Source: VRUE01 sp963695835 | GTDB lineage: Bacteria > Actinomycetota > Thermoleophilia > Solirubrobacterales > 70-9 | Assembly (NCBI GenBank): GCA_963695835.1 | Contig: CAVOHR010000001.1 | Span: 1,178,001-1,242,000 of the forward strand | Direction of reading: 5' to 3' | Length of the DNA: 64,000 nucleotides | Shown here: in pieces, positions 47,881-56,552 of the stretch | Position numbering within the stretch: position 1 is the first letter of the stretch | How the letters are laid out: each line of letters begins with the position of its first letter | Translations under genes and position numbers: made by a program | The notes under the pieces: model-generated | Seen by the model: only the letters and a program-made list of their open reading frames with translations | Databases searched by the model: none | Told to the model about the DNA's origin: nothing

Positions 47881-49071
47881 TCAGCGGGGGACGAGCCGGT
47901 AGACCGGGCCGTCGAGCGAGCAGACGTAGATCCGTCCCCGATCGTCTTCGCCGAACGAGCTGGGGGTGGAGACGCCGAGGCCGAGCTTGCGGTCGCCGCT
48001 CGCGCCGTGCAGATGGGGGACGAGGCTGCGCAACTCGCCCTCGCAGAGGTCGGCGTAGACGTAGCGCCCGTCGAGCGAGGGCAGGCGGCGGTCGCCGACC
48101 ACGTAGCCGCCGATGATCGAGCAGCTGCCGTCGCGGCCGTGCGAGTAGGCGAAGACCGGCTTGGTCGTCCCGCCGGGGTCCGGCGTGCCGCTGTTTTCGT
48201 CGCGGTAGGGCGAGTACCCCTCGAAGGCGTCCCAACCGAAGTTGGCGCCCGCGGCGGCGCCGACGGTCGTGTAGTCGAGCTCCTCGAAGCGCCCCTGGCC
48301 GACGTCGGCGATCGCCAGCCGCGGTCGCTTCGCGCTGACCCGGTCGAAGGAGAAGCGGAACGGGTTGCGCAGGCCGTAGCTGTAGATCTCGGGGCGGCCG
48401 CCCCTGCCGCCGGCGAACGGGTTGCCCGGCGGGATCGAGTAGGGGCGGCCATGGGACGGGCGCGGGTCGATCCGCAGCAGCTTGCCGAGCAGGACATGGA
48501 GGTTCTGGGCGTTGCCGGGCGGGTCGCCGCCGGAGCCGCCGTCGCCGCTGCCGAGGTAGAGCAGGTCGCCGAGGAACTGGAGCTGGCCGCCGTTGTGGTT
48601 GGCGTTGACCGGGTGGGGTATGTCGATGACTGCGCGCCGCGAGCCCCGCGCGGCTCGCGTCGCGCTCTTGCGCTTGAGCTCGTCGACCCGGATGTCGCCT
48701 CGCCGGTCGGTGTAATAGACGTAGAAGCGCCGGCTGCGCCTGTAGTCGGGCGGGAAGGCGATCGAGAGAAGCCCGCGCTCGCCGCCGTAGGAGACCAGGC
48801 CGGAGATGTCGAGAAAGGGATGGCCGAGCCGCCTGCCGCCACGCAGGACCCGCACCCGCCCCGGCTGCTCGACCACGAACAGCAGCTTCGGGAAGCCGGG
48901 CGCGCCGGTCACGTAGACCGGGTTGTCGAAGTTGCCGATCCGCCGCAGGGCGACTCCGTGGGATCGACTCGTGCGCTCGCCCGTCGTCGAGGAGCCGGAG
49001 GCGCCGCAGGCGGTCAGCCCGGCGATGCAGAGGGCTGCGACGACGAGGCCGGTACGGGCGCGACATCCCAT
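47881..49071 (-). CDS. PQQ-dependent sugar dehydrogenase-like lipoprotein
   Basis: 396 residues. Signal peptide with lipobox LTAC (Cys22), then a six-bladed propeller typical of soluble aldose sugar dehydrogenases (YliI/Hhip-like): NPVYVTGAPGF, LFVVEQPGRV, GERGLLSIAFPPDY, HNGGQLQFLGD-LYLGSGDGG, YSYGLRNPFRFSFD, VGQGRFEELDY, ANFGWDAFEG. It probably oxidises sugars with PQQ at the cell surface, though many members have no proven cofactor. Confidence 0.85.
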   Translation of the reverse strand: MGCRARTGLVVAALCIAGLTACGASGSSTTGERTSRSHGVALRRIGNFDNPVYVTGAPGFPKLLFVVEQPGRVRVLRGGRRLGHPFLDISGLVSYGGERGLLSIAFPPDYRRSRRFYVYYTDRRGDIRVDELKRKSATRAARGSRRAVIDIPHPVNANHNGGQLQFLGDLLYLGSGDGGSGGDPPGNAQNLHVLLGKLLRIDPRPSHGRPYSIPPGNPFAGGRGGRPEIYSYGLRNPFRFSFDRVSAKRPRLAIADVGQGRFEELDYTTVGAAAGANFGWDAFEGYSPYRDENSGTPDPGGTTKPVFAYSHGRDGSCSIIGGYVVGDRRLPSLDGRYVYADLCEGELRSLVPHLHGASGDRKLGLGVSTPSSFGEDDRGRIYVCSLDGPVYRLVPR

Positions 49072-49080
49072 GCGGAAACG

Positions 49081-49800
49081 CTAGCGGCCGGCCTGCTTCC
49101 GCTGGGCCGGGATCTCGACCACCGCACCGTTGTCCTTCACTTCGACGTTCGGCGGCGGCGTCACGATCCGGGCCCTGAAGGTGCCGCCCGGCTCGGTCCC
49201 GGCGGCGGTCCTCGCCCTCGCTTCGCTGCTGAACCCGGCGCCGACGTCGTAGAGCACCGTGTAGCGGCCGGCGCGGACCGCGCTCAGCTTCCAGATCGCC
49301 TCGATCGCGCGGCCCGGCTTCAGCGGCCCGAACGAGAAGGTCTTCTTCAGGGAGGGTTCGATCGGGCCCCGCACGGAGGAGCCGGCCACCTTCGGGTAGC
49401 CGGACGCGAGCACCCAGACAGGGCGGTCGGGCTGCGCCAGCCCCGGCTCGGGGTCGCGGTAGCCGAAGGGGAGCGAGGACGTCTGCCCTTCCCTGCCGGC
49501 GATCGAGACGGTGATCGTCAGCGCCGGCAGCGTCCTGTCGCCGGTGTTGCGCACGCCGATCTTCATCAGCGAGGTCTGGCCGAGCCGCTGCCTGGCCGGG
49601 AATTCGGCGCTGACGACCTTCACCGGGTAGGTGCCGGCGGGCTCGTTCGAGTCGGCCGACGATTCGCCGCCGCAGGCGGCGAGGGAGAGCGTCAGCGCGG
49701 CGGCGGCGAATCCCGCCACGGCGGCTCCGGCGCGGGAACGCGATCGGTCTCTGCGGGTCCCCCGGGGGCGCTCCAAAGTCGCTCCAACATATCTCAACAC
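49081..49800 (-). CDS. Secreted lipoprotein, unknown
   Basis: 239 residues. Arg-rich N-region, hydrophobic signal and lipobox LAAC, then a beta-rich domain (YPVKVVSAEFPARQRLGQTSLMKIGVRNTGDRTLPALTITVSI) resembling the DUF11/CARDB type of immunoglobulin-like folds. No family certain. GTG 49800 is the best start; the frame upstream of it is not protein-like. Divergent from the lipid transport operon, so they may share the 90-bp promoter gap. Confidence 0.65.
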   Translation of the reverse strand: MLRYVGATLERPRGTRRDRSRSRAGAAVAGFAAAALTLSLAACGGESSADSNEPAGTYPVKVVSAEFPARQRLGQTSLMKIGVRNTGDRTLPALTITVSIAGREGQTSSLPFGYRDPEPGLAQPDRPVWVLASGYPKVAGSSVRGPIEPSLKKTFSFGPLKPGRAIEAIWKLSAVRAGRYTVLYDVGAGFSSEARARTAAGTEPGGTFRARIVTPPPNVEVKDNGAVVEIPAQRKQAGR

Positions 49801-49889
49801 GCGGCTAACCGGCCACGCCTGCCCATCCCCTAGACTCAGGACACCGAGCAGGGAGCGCACGGAGGCGTTTCCGCTCGCCCGAGGAGGAG

Positions 49890-50699
49890 ATGGAAGCAGC
49901 AGCATCGATAGGCAGGAGGCTCTTGCCCGCCAAGTCCTTCTTCGAACAGGTGGGCGAGATGATGATCCTCACTGCGCGGACGCTCGTCTCGGCGGTGAGA
50001 CCTCCCTATCCGTACGGCGAGGAGTTCATCGGCCAGTTCCTCTTCGCCATGCAGCTCTGCTGGTTTCCCCTGCTGGTCTCGACGGTCGCTATTTGCTTCG
50101 GCGCTCCCGGGCTCCAGGCCGCCAACTTCCTCACGCTGGTGGGGGCCCTCGACCGGCTCGGCGGCTTCTTCGTGCTGGCGGCGATTCGCGAGATCGCGCC
50201 CTTCGTCACGGCCGTGGTCGTCGCCGGCGTTGCCGGCACCGCGATCACCGCCGACCTCGGCGCCCGCAAGATCCGCGAGGAGCTCGACGCCCTCCAGGTG
50301 CTCGGCGTCGACCCGATCAAGAACCTGGTCGTGCCGCGCTTCCTGGCGCTGATGCTGATCACCGGCCTGCTCGACATCTACGCGCTGGTCTTCGGGATCA
50401 GCGGCGGCATCCTCACCGAGCTGCTCTACAAGCAGCCGCTCGGCGGATTCTTCGCGACGCTCTTCTCGAACGCCTCGGTCACCGACCTCTGGGGCTCGGT
50501 GGTCAAGTGCACGCTGTTCGGCGCGATCATCGCCATCGTCTGCTGCTACAAGGGCATGACCGCCTCCGGCGGCGCCGCCGGGGTCGGTCGCGCGGTCAAC
50601 CAGGCGGTGGTGATCTCCTTCCTCGGGGTCTTCTCCTTCAACTACGTCTTCACCCAGACCCTGCTCGCGACCAACCCGGACCTGCAGACGATCCGATGA
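49890..50699 (+). CDS. MlaE/YrbE-family ABC permease, first
   Basis: 269 residues, about five helices. Permease hallmarks: RLGGFFVLAAIREIAPFVTAVVVAGVAGTAITADLGARKIREELDALQVLGVDPIKNLVVPRFLAL. GGAGGAG precedes the ATG, and TAGACT at ~49831 is a likely -10. With the next two genes it makes an MlaE2-MlaF2 type importer/exporter core for phospholipids or sterols, as in mycobacterial Mce systems. No MCE substrate protein is encoded in the window. Confidence 0.9.
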   Translation: MEAAASIGRRLLPAKSFFEQVGEMMILTARTLVSAVRPPYPYGEEFIGQFLFAMQLCWFPLLVSTVAICFGAPGLQAANFLTLVGALDRLGGFFVLAAIREIAPFVTAVVVAGVAGTAITADLGARKIREELDALQVLGVDPIKNLVVPRFLALMLITGLLDIYALVFGISGGILTELLYKQPLGGFFATLFSNASVTDLWGSVVKCTLFGAIIAIVCCYKGMTASGGAAGVGRAVNQAVVISFLGVFSFNYVFTQTLLATNPDLQTIR

Positions 50700-50738
50700 G
50701 CGCGGAGCGACCAAGCGTGCATCTCTGGTTCTCCGCGC
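50700..50738 (+). repeat. Hairpin between the two permease genes
   Basis: GCGCGGAG / CTCCGCGC, 8-bp perfect arms with ACCA/TGGT continuing inward, in the 64-base gap inside the operon. Might protect the upstream message or balance expression; no T run, so not a classical terminator. Confidence 0.4.
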
Positions 50739-50763
50739 CGGGAGCGAAGCGGGAACCCTTGTC

Positions 50764-51561
50764 ATGAATGCCTGGCTCGACGTGCCGCGCAGCTGGCTCG
50801 ACTCCTTCGGCGAGATCGCCCGCTTCGGCTCGCGGGTCGCCGGCCTCGTCTACTCCGGGCGCGTCCTGCGCTTCTTCGGCGAGAGCCTGCGCCAGGCCGG
50901 GATCCTGATCCTCGGCTCGGCGCTGGTCATCTGGGCGACGGTCTTCATCCTCGGCCTGCAGTGCGGGATCGAGGGCGCCTACCTGGTGCGCGCCCAGGGC
51001 GCGCCGGCCTTCTCCGGCGTCTTCTCGGCCTGGTGCGACCTGCGCGAGGTGATGCCCTACGCCTTCGGCTACATGCTGGCGGCCAAGGTCGGGACCGGGA
51101 TCGTCGCCGAGCTGGGGGCGATGCGGATCTCCGACGAGATCGACGCGCTCGAGGTGATGGGCGTGCCGCCGGTCGCCTTCCTCGCGGCGACGCGCCTGCT
51201 GGCCGCCTGGATTGCCTTCCCGTTCCTCTACCTGGTCGGGATCGGGGTCATGTACTTCGCCAGCTACCTGGCGGTGGTCGAACAGATCGGCGACGTCTCC
51301 TCCGGCGGCTACCTGCTGATCTTCTGGATGTTCCAGAACCCACCTGACCTGATCTTCAGCCTGATCAAGGGGATGGTCATGGCGACGGTGATCGTGATGG
51401 TCGGCTGCTACTACGGCTACACCGCATCCGGGGGGCCGGTCGGGGTCGGCACCGCGACCGCCAAGTCGATGGTTGTCAATATCGTCTTTGTCCACATCAT
51501 CGGGATGCTCGGCACCCTGGTCTTCTGGGGGGCCAACCCGAGAGCGCCGATAGGAGGCTGA
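50764..51561 (+). CDS. MlaE/YrbE-family ABC permease, second
   Basis: 265 residues. VMPYAFGYMLAAKVGTGIVAELGAMRISDEIDALEVMGVPPVAFLAATRLLAAW is the permease coupling segment. Paralog of the first permease, so the transporter is a heterodimer, as in actinobacterial yrbEA/yrbEB pairs. The last segment before the ABC gene has a clear AGGAGG ribosome site for it. Confidence 0.9.
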   Translation: MNAWLDVPRSWLDSFGEIARFGSRVAGLVYSGRVLRFFGESLRQAGILILGSALVIWATVFILGLQCGIEGAYLVRAQGAPAFSGVFSAWCDLREVMPYAFGYMLAAKVGTGIVAELGAMRISDEIDALEVMGVPPVAFLAATRLLAAWIAFPFLYLVGIGVMYFASYLAVVEQIGDVSSGGYLLIFWMFQNPPDLIFSLIKGMVMATVIVMVGCYYGYTASGGPVGVGTATAKSMVVNIVFVHIIGMLGTLVFWGANPRAPIGG

Positions 51562-51568
51562 CCAACCA

Positions 51569-52468
51569 ATGCCGGACGAGCCGAACCAGACCAGCGGGCC
51601 CTACGTGAGCGAGGACGGGGCGACGATGGGCCGCGACTTCGTCATCCCCGGCGTCGACCCCTCCGAGCCCGACCCCTATCGCTTCCACACCGGGCGCAAG
51701 CGCGGCCATGGTGGCGAGGACGCGATCGAGATCATCGACCTGGTCAAGCAGTTCGGCCGGGCGCGGATCCTCAACGGGCTCAACCTCGGCCTGCCCGAAG
51801 ACCAGATCTCGATGGTGCTGGGCCCGTCGGGCACCGGCAAGAGCGTGCTGATCAAGCACATCGTCGGCCTGCTCTACCCGGACTCCGGCGACGTCCTGGT
51901 GCACGGCGAATCGATCCCCAGCATGACCGACGACGAACTGTTCGAGGTGCGCAAGAAGTTCGGCCTGCTGTTCCAGGACGGCGCCCTGTTCGGCTCGATG
52001 AACATCTACGACAACACCGCCTTCCCGCTGCGCCAGCACACCGACAAGAGCGAGGAGGAGATCGGCGAGATCGTCAACCGCCGCCTCAAGGAGGTGGGGC
52101 TCTCGGAGGCGATCTACAAGATGCCGAACGAGCTCTCCGGCGGGATGCGCAAGCGCGCCGGCTTCGCCCGGGCGCTGGTCCTCGACCCGGCGATCGTGAT
52201 GTTCGACGAGCCCGACTCCGGGCTCGACCCGGTGCGGACGGCGCTGCTCTGCGAGCTGATCCGCGAGGTCCACGCCGAGAACGGCGGCTGCTACCTGGTG
52301 ATCAGCCACGACCTCAACACGGCACGCCGGATCGCCGACTTCATCGCGGTGCTGTGGAACGGGAAAATCGTCGAGTCGGGGCCGAAAGAGGAACTGTTCG
52401 ACTCGGAAAACCAGTTCGTGAGCCAGTTCCTGAATGCGGACGTTACCGGTCCGCTTTCGATGGATTGA
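51569..52468 (+). CDS. ABC ATPase, MlaF/Mkl family
   Basis: 299 residues. Walker A GPSGTGKSVLIKHI, Q-loop LLFQDGALFGSM, signature LSGGMRKRAGFARAL, Walker B AIVMFDEPDSGLDPV, switch His in VISHDLNTA. The ~50-residue N-terminal extension is family-typical. It energises the two MlaE permeases. The C-terminal segment EELFDSENQFVSQFLNADVTGPL matches the Mla-type tail. Confidence 0.92.
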   Translation: MPDEPNQTSGPYVSEDGATMGRDFVIPGVDPSEPDPYRFHTGRKRGHGGEDAIEIIDLVKQFGRARILNGLNLGLPEDQISMVLGPSGTGKSVLIKHIVGLLYPDSGDVLVHGESIPSMTDDELFEVRKKFGLLFQDGALFGSMNIYDNTAFPLRQHTDKSEEEIGEIVNRRLKEVGLSEAIYKMPNELSGGMRKRAGFARALVLDPAIVMFDEPDSGLDPVRTALLCELIREVHAENGGCYLVISHDLNTARRIADFIAVLWNGKIVESGPKEELFDSENQFVSQFLNADVTGPLSMD

Positions 52469-52515
52469 GCGTCGCGGCGGGCGGGTCCGGCGCCACCCGC
52501 GCGAGAGGCCGCTGA

Positions 52516-55065
52516 ATGGCATCGGTAGCTGCCTGGGCCGTTCGGCATGCACGGCCGGTGCTGGCGGTCTGCTTTGTCCTCGCGGTTGGAGCTGCTGTGG
52601 GCGCCACTCGGCTTCCGACGGATGCGGGGATCGACACGCTGGTCAACTCCGATACCCCCGGCTACCGGGCGACGCAGGACGTGCGCGGCGAATTTGGCGA
52701 AGAACCCGTCGTCGTCCTCGCTGAGGGGGACCTGCAGCGGGTCGTCTTGACCTCGAACCTGGGGCGGTTGCTGCGGTTGGAGGGGTGCTTGTCGGGGAAG
52801 GTGCCGGAGGGAGCGAAGCCGATTCCCGGGCCTTGCGCGGAACTGGCGGCGATGGGCCCGGTGCGGTCGGTGGTCGGGCCGGCGACCTTTCTCAACGAGG
52901 CGGTGATCCAGATCGACCGTCAGCTGGAACGGCTCGCCTCGCGGCTGCCGCCGGCCAAGCTGCGCGAATTCCTGCTCTCGATCGCGGCGCGCTACGGGAT
53001 CGCCAGCGCCCCCAGCATCGCCAACCCCGACTTCCTGGCGACGATCGTCTTCGACCTGACCAGGGCCCGCGACACGCCCAAGGCTCGGCTCGCCTACCTG
53101 TTCCCCAACGGCCATACGGCGCAGGTGCTCGTCCGCCTCCGCCCGACCCTCGGCGAAGCCGAACGCCAGCGGGCGATCGAGCTGATCCGCGCCGCCGTCT
53201 ACGACCAGACGCCGCGGCAGGCGTGCAGGTTCAAGGGCAGGCCGGAGGCCTGCTTCGACCTGCACGGCTCCCACTACACGATCTCCGGCGTCCCCGTAGT
53301 CGTCGACGCCGTCACCCGAGCACTGAAGGACGCCCTGCTCCTCCTCCTCGCCGTGGCCGTGGTCGTCATGGCTCTCACGCTCCTGCTCGTCTTCCGCTCC
53401 CGCCTCCGCCTGCTTCCACTCGGCCTGGCCCTGGCCTCGGCAGCTCTCACCTTCGGCCTGCTGGGCATCTTCGGCGGCTCCCTGACGATGGCCTCGATAG
53501 CGGTCCTGCCGATCCTCATCGGCCTCGCGGTCGACTACGCGATCCAGCTACAGGCGCGCTACGACGAGGCGCTCTCATCCCAAGCCAGCCCAACCGAGGC
53601 GGCGCGCATGGCAGCATCCCGCGCGGGTCCGACGATCGCCATCGCGTGTCTCGCAACGGCTGCGGGCTTCCTCGCCCTCCAGTTTTCCCCGATCCCGATG
53701 GTTCGAGGCTTCGGGATCCTCATGGTCGCCGGCGTGGGGATCGGGTTTGCGGTCGCATTCGTCGCGGGCTTCGCGGCGCTTGGTCTGCGGGACCGGGCAG
53801 GGAGGAGGGGTGCCCCTCCCGTTGCTGGGTTTTTCGCCTTGCGCGCAGCTTCTCTCGCCAAGTGGTCTGTGCGAAGAACAGGACGCCGCTGCCGGGAGGG
53901 GCACCCCTCCTCCCTGCCCCGGCGCGCGGTCGAGCTGGCGTTGGAGCATCCAAAGCAGGTTCTCGGAGCCGGGCTGGCACTCGCTGTAGTCGGCTGGGGT
54001 CTGGGGACCCAGATCGAAACCCAGTCGAACATCGTCAAGCTGGCGCCGCAGAATTTGCAGGCGGTGCAGGGTCTGAACGAGTTGCAGGATGCGACGGGCG
54101 TTTCCGGCGAGCTGGACGTTCGGGTCCACGCTGGTGACCTGACCGATCCGGCGACGATCCGTTGGATGGCGGCGTTCAAGCGGCGGGCCCTTAGAGCCGG
54201 TGGCTTCTCCGGCGAAGACCCGAGCTGCCGGGAAGCTGAGCTTTGTCCCGGCCCGGCGCTGTCGGATTTCGTCACCGGGGGCGGGCTTCTGAGTGGCAGT
54301 GAAGTGAAGTTGACCCGCAAGAGCATCCGGTCGGCGCTGCGGCAGATTCCGCCCTATGACCTGCGGCAGGTGGCGACCGTCGATCCGACGACGGGACTGC
54401 CATCTGGCACGGCGCTGGTCTCGTTCGGGATTCGGAATCAGTCGCTGGACAGCCAGCAGGCGTTGATCGAACGGGTGCGGGACGCGGTGGGGACGCCGGG
54501 CACGCCGGGAGGTCCGCCGCCGGGCGTTGAAGTGGAGCCGGCCGGGCTGCCGGTGATAGCTGCGGGAGCCGCCTCGGACCTGTCCGCCAGTCGCTACTGG
54601 CTGACGCTCGCCGGGTTGGCGGCCGTCGCCCTGGTGCTGCTGGTCGCGTACCGGTCGTTGCGTCGGGCGCTGGTGCCGCTGGCGCCGGTGGTGCTGGCAA
54701 CCGGCTGGGCCGCGCTGATCTTGTTCGTCAGCCGGATCCCGCTCAACCCGATGTCGGCTGCCCTGGGGGCGCTGACGATCGCTGTCGCCACCGAGTTCAG
54801 CGTGATCCTCGCGGGGCGCTTCCACGAGGAGCGCGGGGGAGGGCGCGGGGTGGGGGAGGCGCTGCGGGCCGCGTATGCCCGCACCGGCGCCGCCGTGCTG
54901 GCCTCGGGGGCGACCGCGACCGCGGGCTTCGCCGTGCTGATCGCCAGCGACGTGCGGATGCTGCGCGACTTCGGCATCGTCACCGTGATCGACCTTGCGG
55001 TGGCGCTGCTGGGGGTGATGGTGGCGCTTCCCGCGGCGCTCGCCTGGACCGAGGGGGAGGAGTGA
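52516..55065 (+). CDS. MMPL/RND lipid transporter (HpnN-like) with palindromic insertion
   Basis: 849 residues, two repeats of one helix, periplasmic domain and six helices. Relay motifs are LIGLAVDYAIQLQARYDEAL (half 1) and LTIAVATEFSVILAGRFHEE (half 2). It resembles hopanoid or glycolipid exporters. Between the halves, residues ~427-468 (GRRGAPPVAGFFALR...REGHPSSLP) are encoded by a perfect 27-bp inverted repeat and its 71-base loop, inserted in frame. Located directly after the MlaE/MlaF genes, so it probably takes the place of MCE proteins in passing lipid across the envelope. Confidence 0.85.
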   Translation: MASVAAWAVRHARPVLAVCFVLAVGAAVGATRLPTDAGIDTLVNSDTPGYRATQDVRGEFGEEPVVVLAEGDLQRVVLTSNLGRLLRLEGCLSGKVPEGAKPIPGPCAELAAMGPVRSVVGPATFLNEAVIQIDRQLERLASRLPPAKLREFLLSIAARYGIASAPSIANPDFLATIVFDLTRARDTPKARLAYLFPNGHTAQVLVRLRPTLGEAERQRAIELIRAAVYDQTPRQACRFKGRPEACFDLHGSHYTISGVPVVVDAVTRALKDALLLLLAVAVVVMALTLLLVFRSRLRLLPLGLALASAALTFGLLGIFGGSLTMASIAVLPILIGLAVDYAIQLQARYDEALSSQASPTEAARMAASRAGPTIAIACLATAAGFLALQFSPIPMVRGFGILMVAGVGIGFAVAFVAGFAALGLRDRAGRRGAPPVAGFFALRAASLAKWSVRRTGRRCREGHPSSLPRRAVELALEHPKQVLGAGLALAVVGWGLGTQIETQSNIVKLAPQNLQAVQGLNELQDATGVSGELDVRVHAGDLTDPATIRWMAAFKRRALRAGGFSGEDPSCREAELCPGPALSDFVTGGGLLSGSEVKLTRKSIRSALRQIPPYDLRQVATVDPTTGLPSGTALVSFGIRNQSLDSQQALIERVRDAVGTPGTPGGPPPGVEVEPAGLPVIAAGAASDLSASRYWLTLAGLAAVALVLLVAYRSLRRALVPLAPVVLATGWAALILFVSRIPLNPMSAALGALTIAVATEFSVILAGRFHEERGGGRGVGEALRAAYARTGAAVLASGATATAGFAVLIASDVRMLRDFGIVTVIDLAVALLGVMVALPAALAWTEGEE
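53795..53919. repeat. Intragenic palindromic element in the MMPL gene
   Basis: Perfect 27-bp inverted arms (GGGCAGGGAGGAGGGGTGCC side at 53795-53821, complement at 53893-53919). In the loop, CTTGCGCGCAG and CTGTGCGAAG pair imperfectly. 125 bp inserted without breaking the frame, in the linker between the two transporter halves. Confidence 0.85.
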
Positions 55066-55715
55066 GGGACCGCTACACGATCCTCGTCGGCCTGATCTTC
55101 GCCGCCATCGTGGTGGTCGCGATCGTCAAGGGCGTCGGCCGCAACGAGCACACGCTGGGGCTCGAAGACCAGCCGTCGCGCTGGCCCCTGCCGGAGTTCG
55201 CCGTGCCGGCCGCCGCCGGCAGGCTCGAAGGCGACGCCAACGTCGCCCAGGACGATTGCGCGAGCTCGGCGCTGCCCTGCCCGCAGAGCGACCGCCGCAC
55301 GCCCGCCTGCCGGCTGCGCACCCCCGGCGCGATCCGCGCCTGCGACCTCTTCGGCCGTCCCTCGGTGATCTCGTTCTGGTTCAGCATGGGCGGCGACTGC
55401 GTCGACCAGCAAGACGTCGTCGATCGCGTCTACGCGCGCTACCGTGGGCGGGTGAGGTTTCTCTCGCTGGACGTGCGCGACGACCGCGACGCCGTTCGCG
55501 AGCTGGTCCGGCGGCACCGCTGGCGGATGCCGGTCGGCTACGACCGCGACGGCGCCGTCGCCGGCCTCTTTCGGGTCGGCGGCTGTCCGACCTTCGCCTA
55601 CGTCTACCCCGGCGGGACCCTGCAGAGCGCCGGCATCGGCAACCTCGACGCGCGCGGGCTCGGCGCCCGGATCGACCGGCTGCTGCGCGCGACCCGTGCG
55701 GTGGAAGCGGGCTGA
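55062..55715 (+). CDS. Membrane-anchored thioredoxin-like protein
   Basis: 217 residues, GTG overlapping the MMPL stop by four bases. One N-terminal membrane helix, then a TlpA/redoxin-type domain: PSVISFWFSMGGDCVDQQDVVDRVYARYRGRVRFLSLDV and GGCPTFAYVYPGG with the cis-Pro. The active site has GGDC in place of CxxC, so it may lack oxidoreductase activity. Five additional Cys lie in the 60-100 region. Role in the lipid-transport operon unknown. Confidence 0.8.
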   Translation: MRDRYTILVGLIFAAIVVVAIVKGVGRNEHTLGLEDQPSRWPLPEFAVPAAAGRLEGDANVAQDDCASSALPCPQSDRRTPACRLRTPGAIRACDLFGRPSVISFWFSMGGDCVDQQDVVDRVYARYRGRVRFLSLDVRDDRDAVRELVRRHRWRMPVGYDRDGAVAGLFRVGGCPTFAYVYPGGTLQSAGIGNLDARGLGARIDRLLRATRAVEAG

Positions 55716-56386
55716 TGGGTGCGGGGGCGACGGGGTCGGAGGTCCGCTGGGAGCCCGCCCCGCAGCCCGGCTGGGTGGCGCCGCACCTGGCGGCCGAGTT
55801 TCCCGGCCTCGGCATCTCCTGGGTCGAGGTCGACGGCCGCCCCGGCCGCAGCCCGCAGGCGATCGGCCGCCGCCTGCGCGACCTCTCCGACCGCTTCTAC
55901 GGCGCCCACGCGATCCACCTGCGCGAACGGCCGATCCCCTGGGCCTACCGCGTCTTCTTCCGCCAGATCGGCCTCGACCCCGACCGCAGGCGCACGCCGG
56001 TCGAGCAGCTCGCCCTCGACCGCCTCCGGGACGGCGGCTTCACCAGCCACGGCCTGCCGCGCGACGCGATCGCGATCGCCACGATCGAGACCGGGATCGC
56101 GCTGCGCGCCTTCGACGCCGACCAGCTGCGGGGCGCGCTCTGCATCCGCGACTCGGCCCCCGGCGAGTCGCTTCCGGGCAGGCCGGGCGAGCTGTCGCAG
56201 GGGACGCTGACGATCGCCGACGACCGCGCTCCCGTCGGCCTGCTCTTCGGCGCGACCGGCGAGGGTCACGAGGTCGCCAAGGGGACCCGCCGGATCGCGA
56301 TCGCGGCGATCCAGGTCCGCGGCGTGCCCCAGATCGCCGTCGACGAGGCGCTCTGGATGGTCGCCGCAACCCTGGAGACTGCCTAG
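55715..56386 (+). CDS. B3/B4 tRNA-binding domain protein
   Basis: 223 residues resembling the B3/B4 domain of phenylalanyl-tRNA synthetase beta: IGRRLRDLSDRFYGAHAIHLRERPIPWAYRVFFRQIGLDPDRRRTPVEQLALDRLRDGGF, then LRGALCIRDSAPGE and LFGATGEGHEVAKGTRRIAIAAIQVRGVPQIAVDEALW. Stand-alone B3/B4 proteins may be editing or tRNA-binding factors. ATG shares a base with the upstream TGA. Last gene of the operon; its stop lies in the family A repeat. Confidence 0.8.
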   Translation: MGAGATGSEVRWEPAPQPGWVAPHLAAEFPGLGISWVEVDGRPGRSPQAIGRRLRDLSDRFYGAHAIHLRERPIPWAYRVFFRQIGLDPDRRRTPVEQLALDRLRDGGFTSHGLPRDAIAIATIETGIALRAFDADQLRGALCIRDSAPGESLPGRPGELSQGTLTIADDRAPVGLLFGATGEGHEVAKGTRRIAIAAIQVRGVPQIAVDEALWMVAATLETA

Positions 56387-56499
56387 GGCCGATCCCGGCA
56401 GGGGTTCCACTTAACTTTTTCCGAAGACAGTTGGCTGCCGTCCGCGGGCGTCGCCGCGGAAAAAGTACAAGACGTTCCACCCCTACCGGGATCGGCCCT
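56385..56499. repeat. Family A palindromic element, copy 3
   Basis: 115 bp with 21-bp outer arms that differ at one base only (AGGGCCGATCCCGGCAGGGG against the other side). Core blocks CCACTTAACTTTTTCCGAAG and GGAAAAAGTACAAGACGTTC. It starts inside the B3/B4 stop codon and lies between genes of the same direction. Same orientation as copy 1. Confidence 0.85.
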
Positions 56500-56552
56500 G
56501 AGCCCCAGCCACCGTCGGAGTCGGCGCGGTGATCTACACTCGGAGTCGGGCT

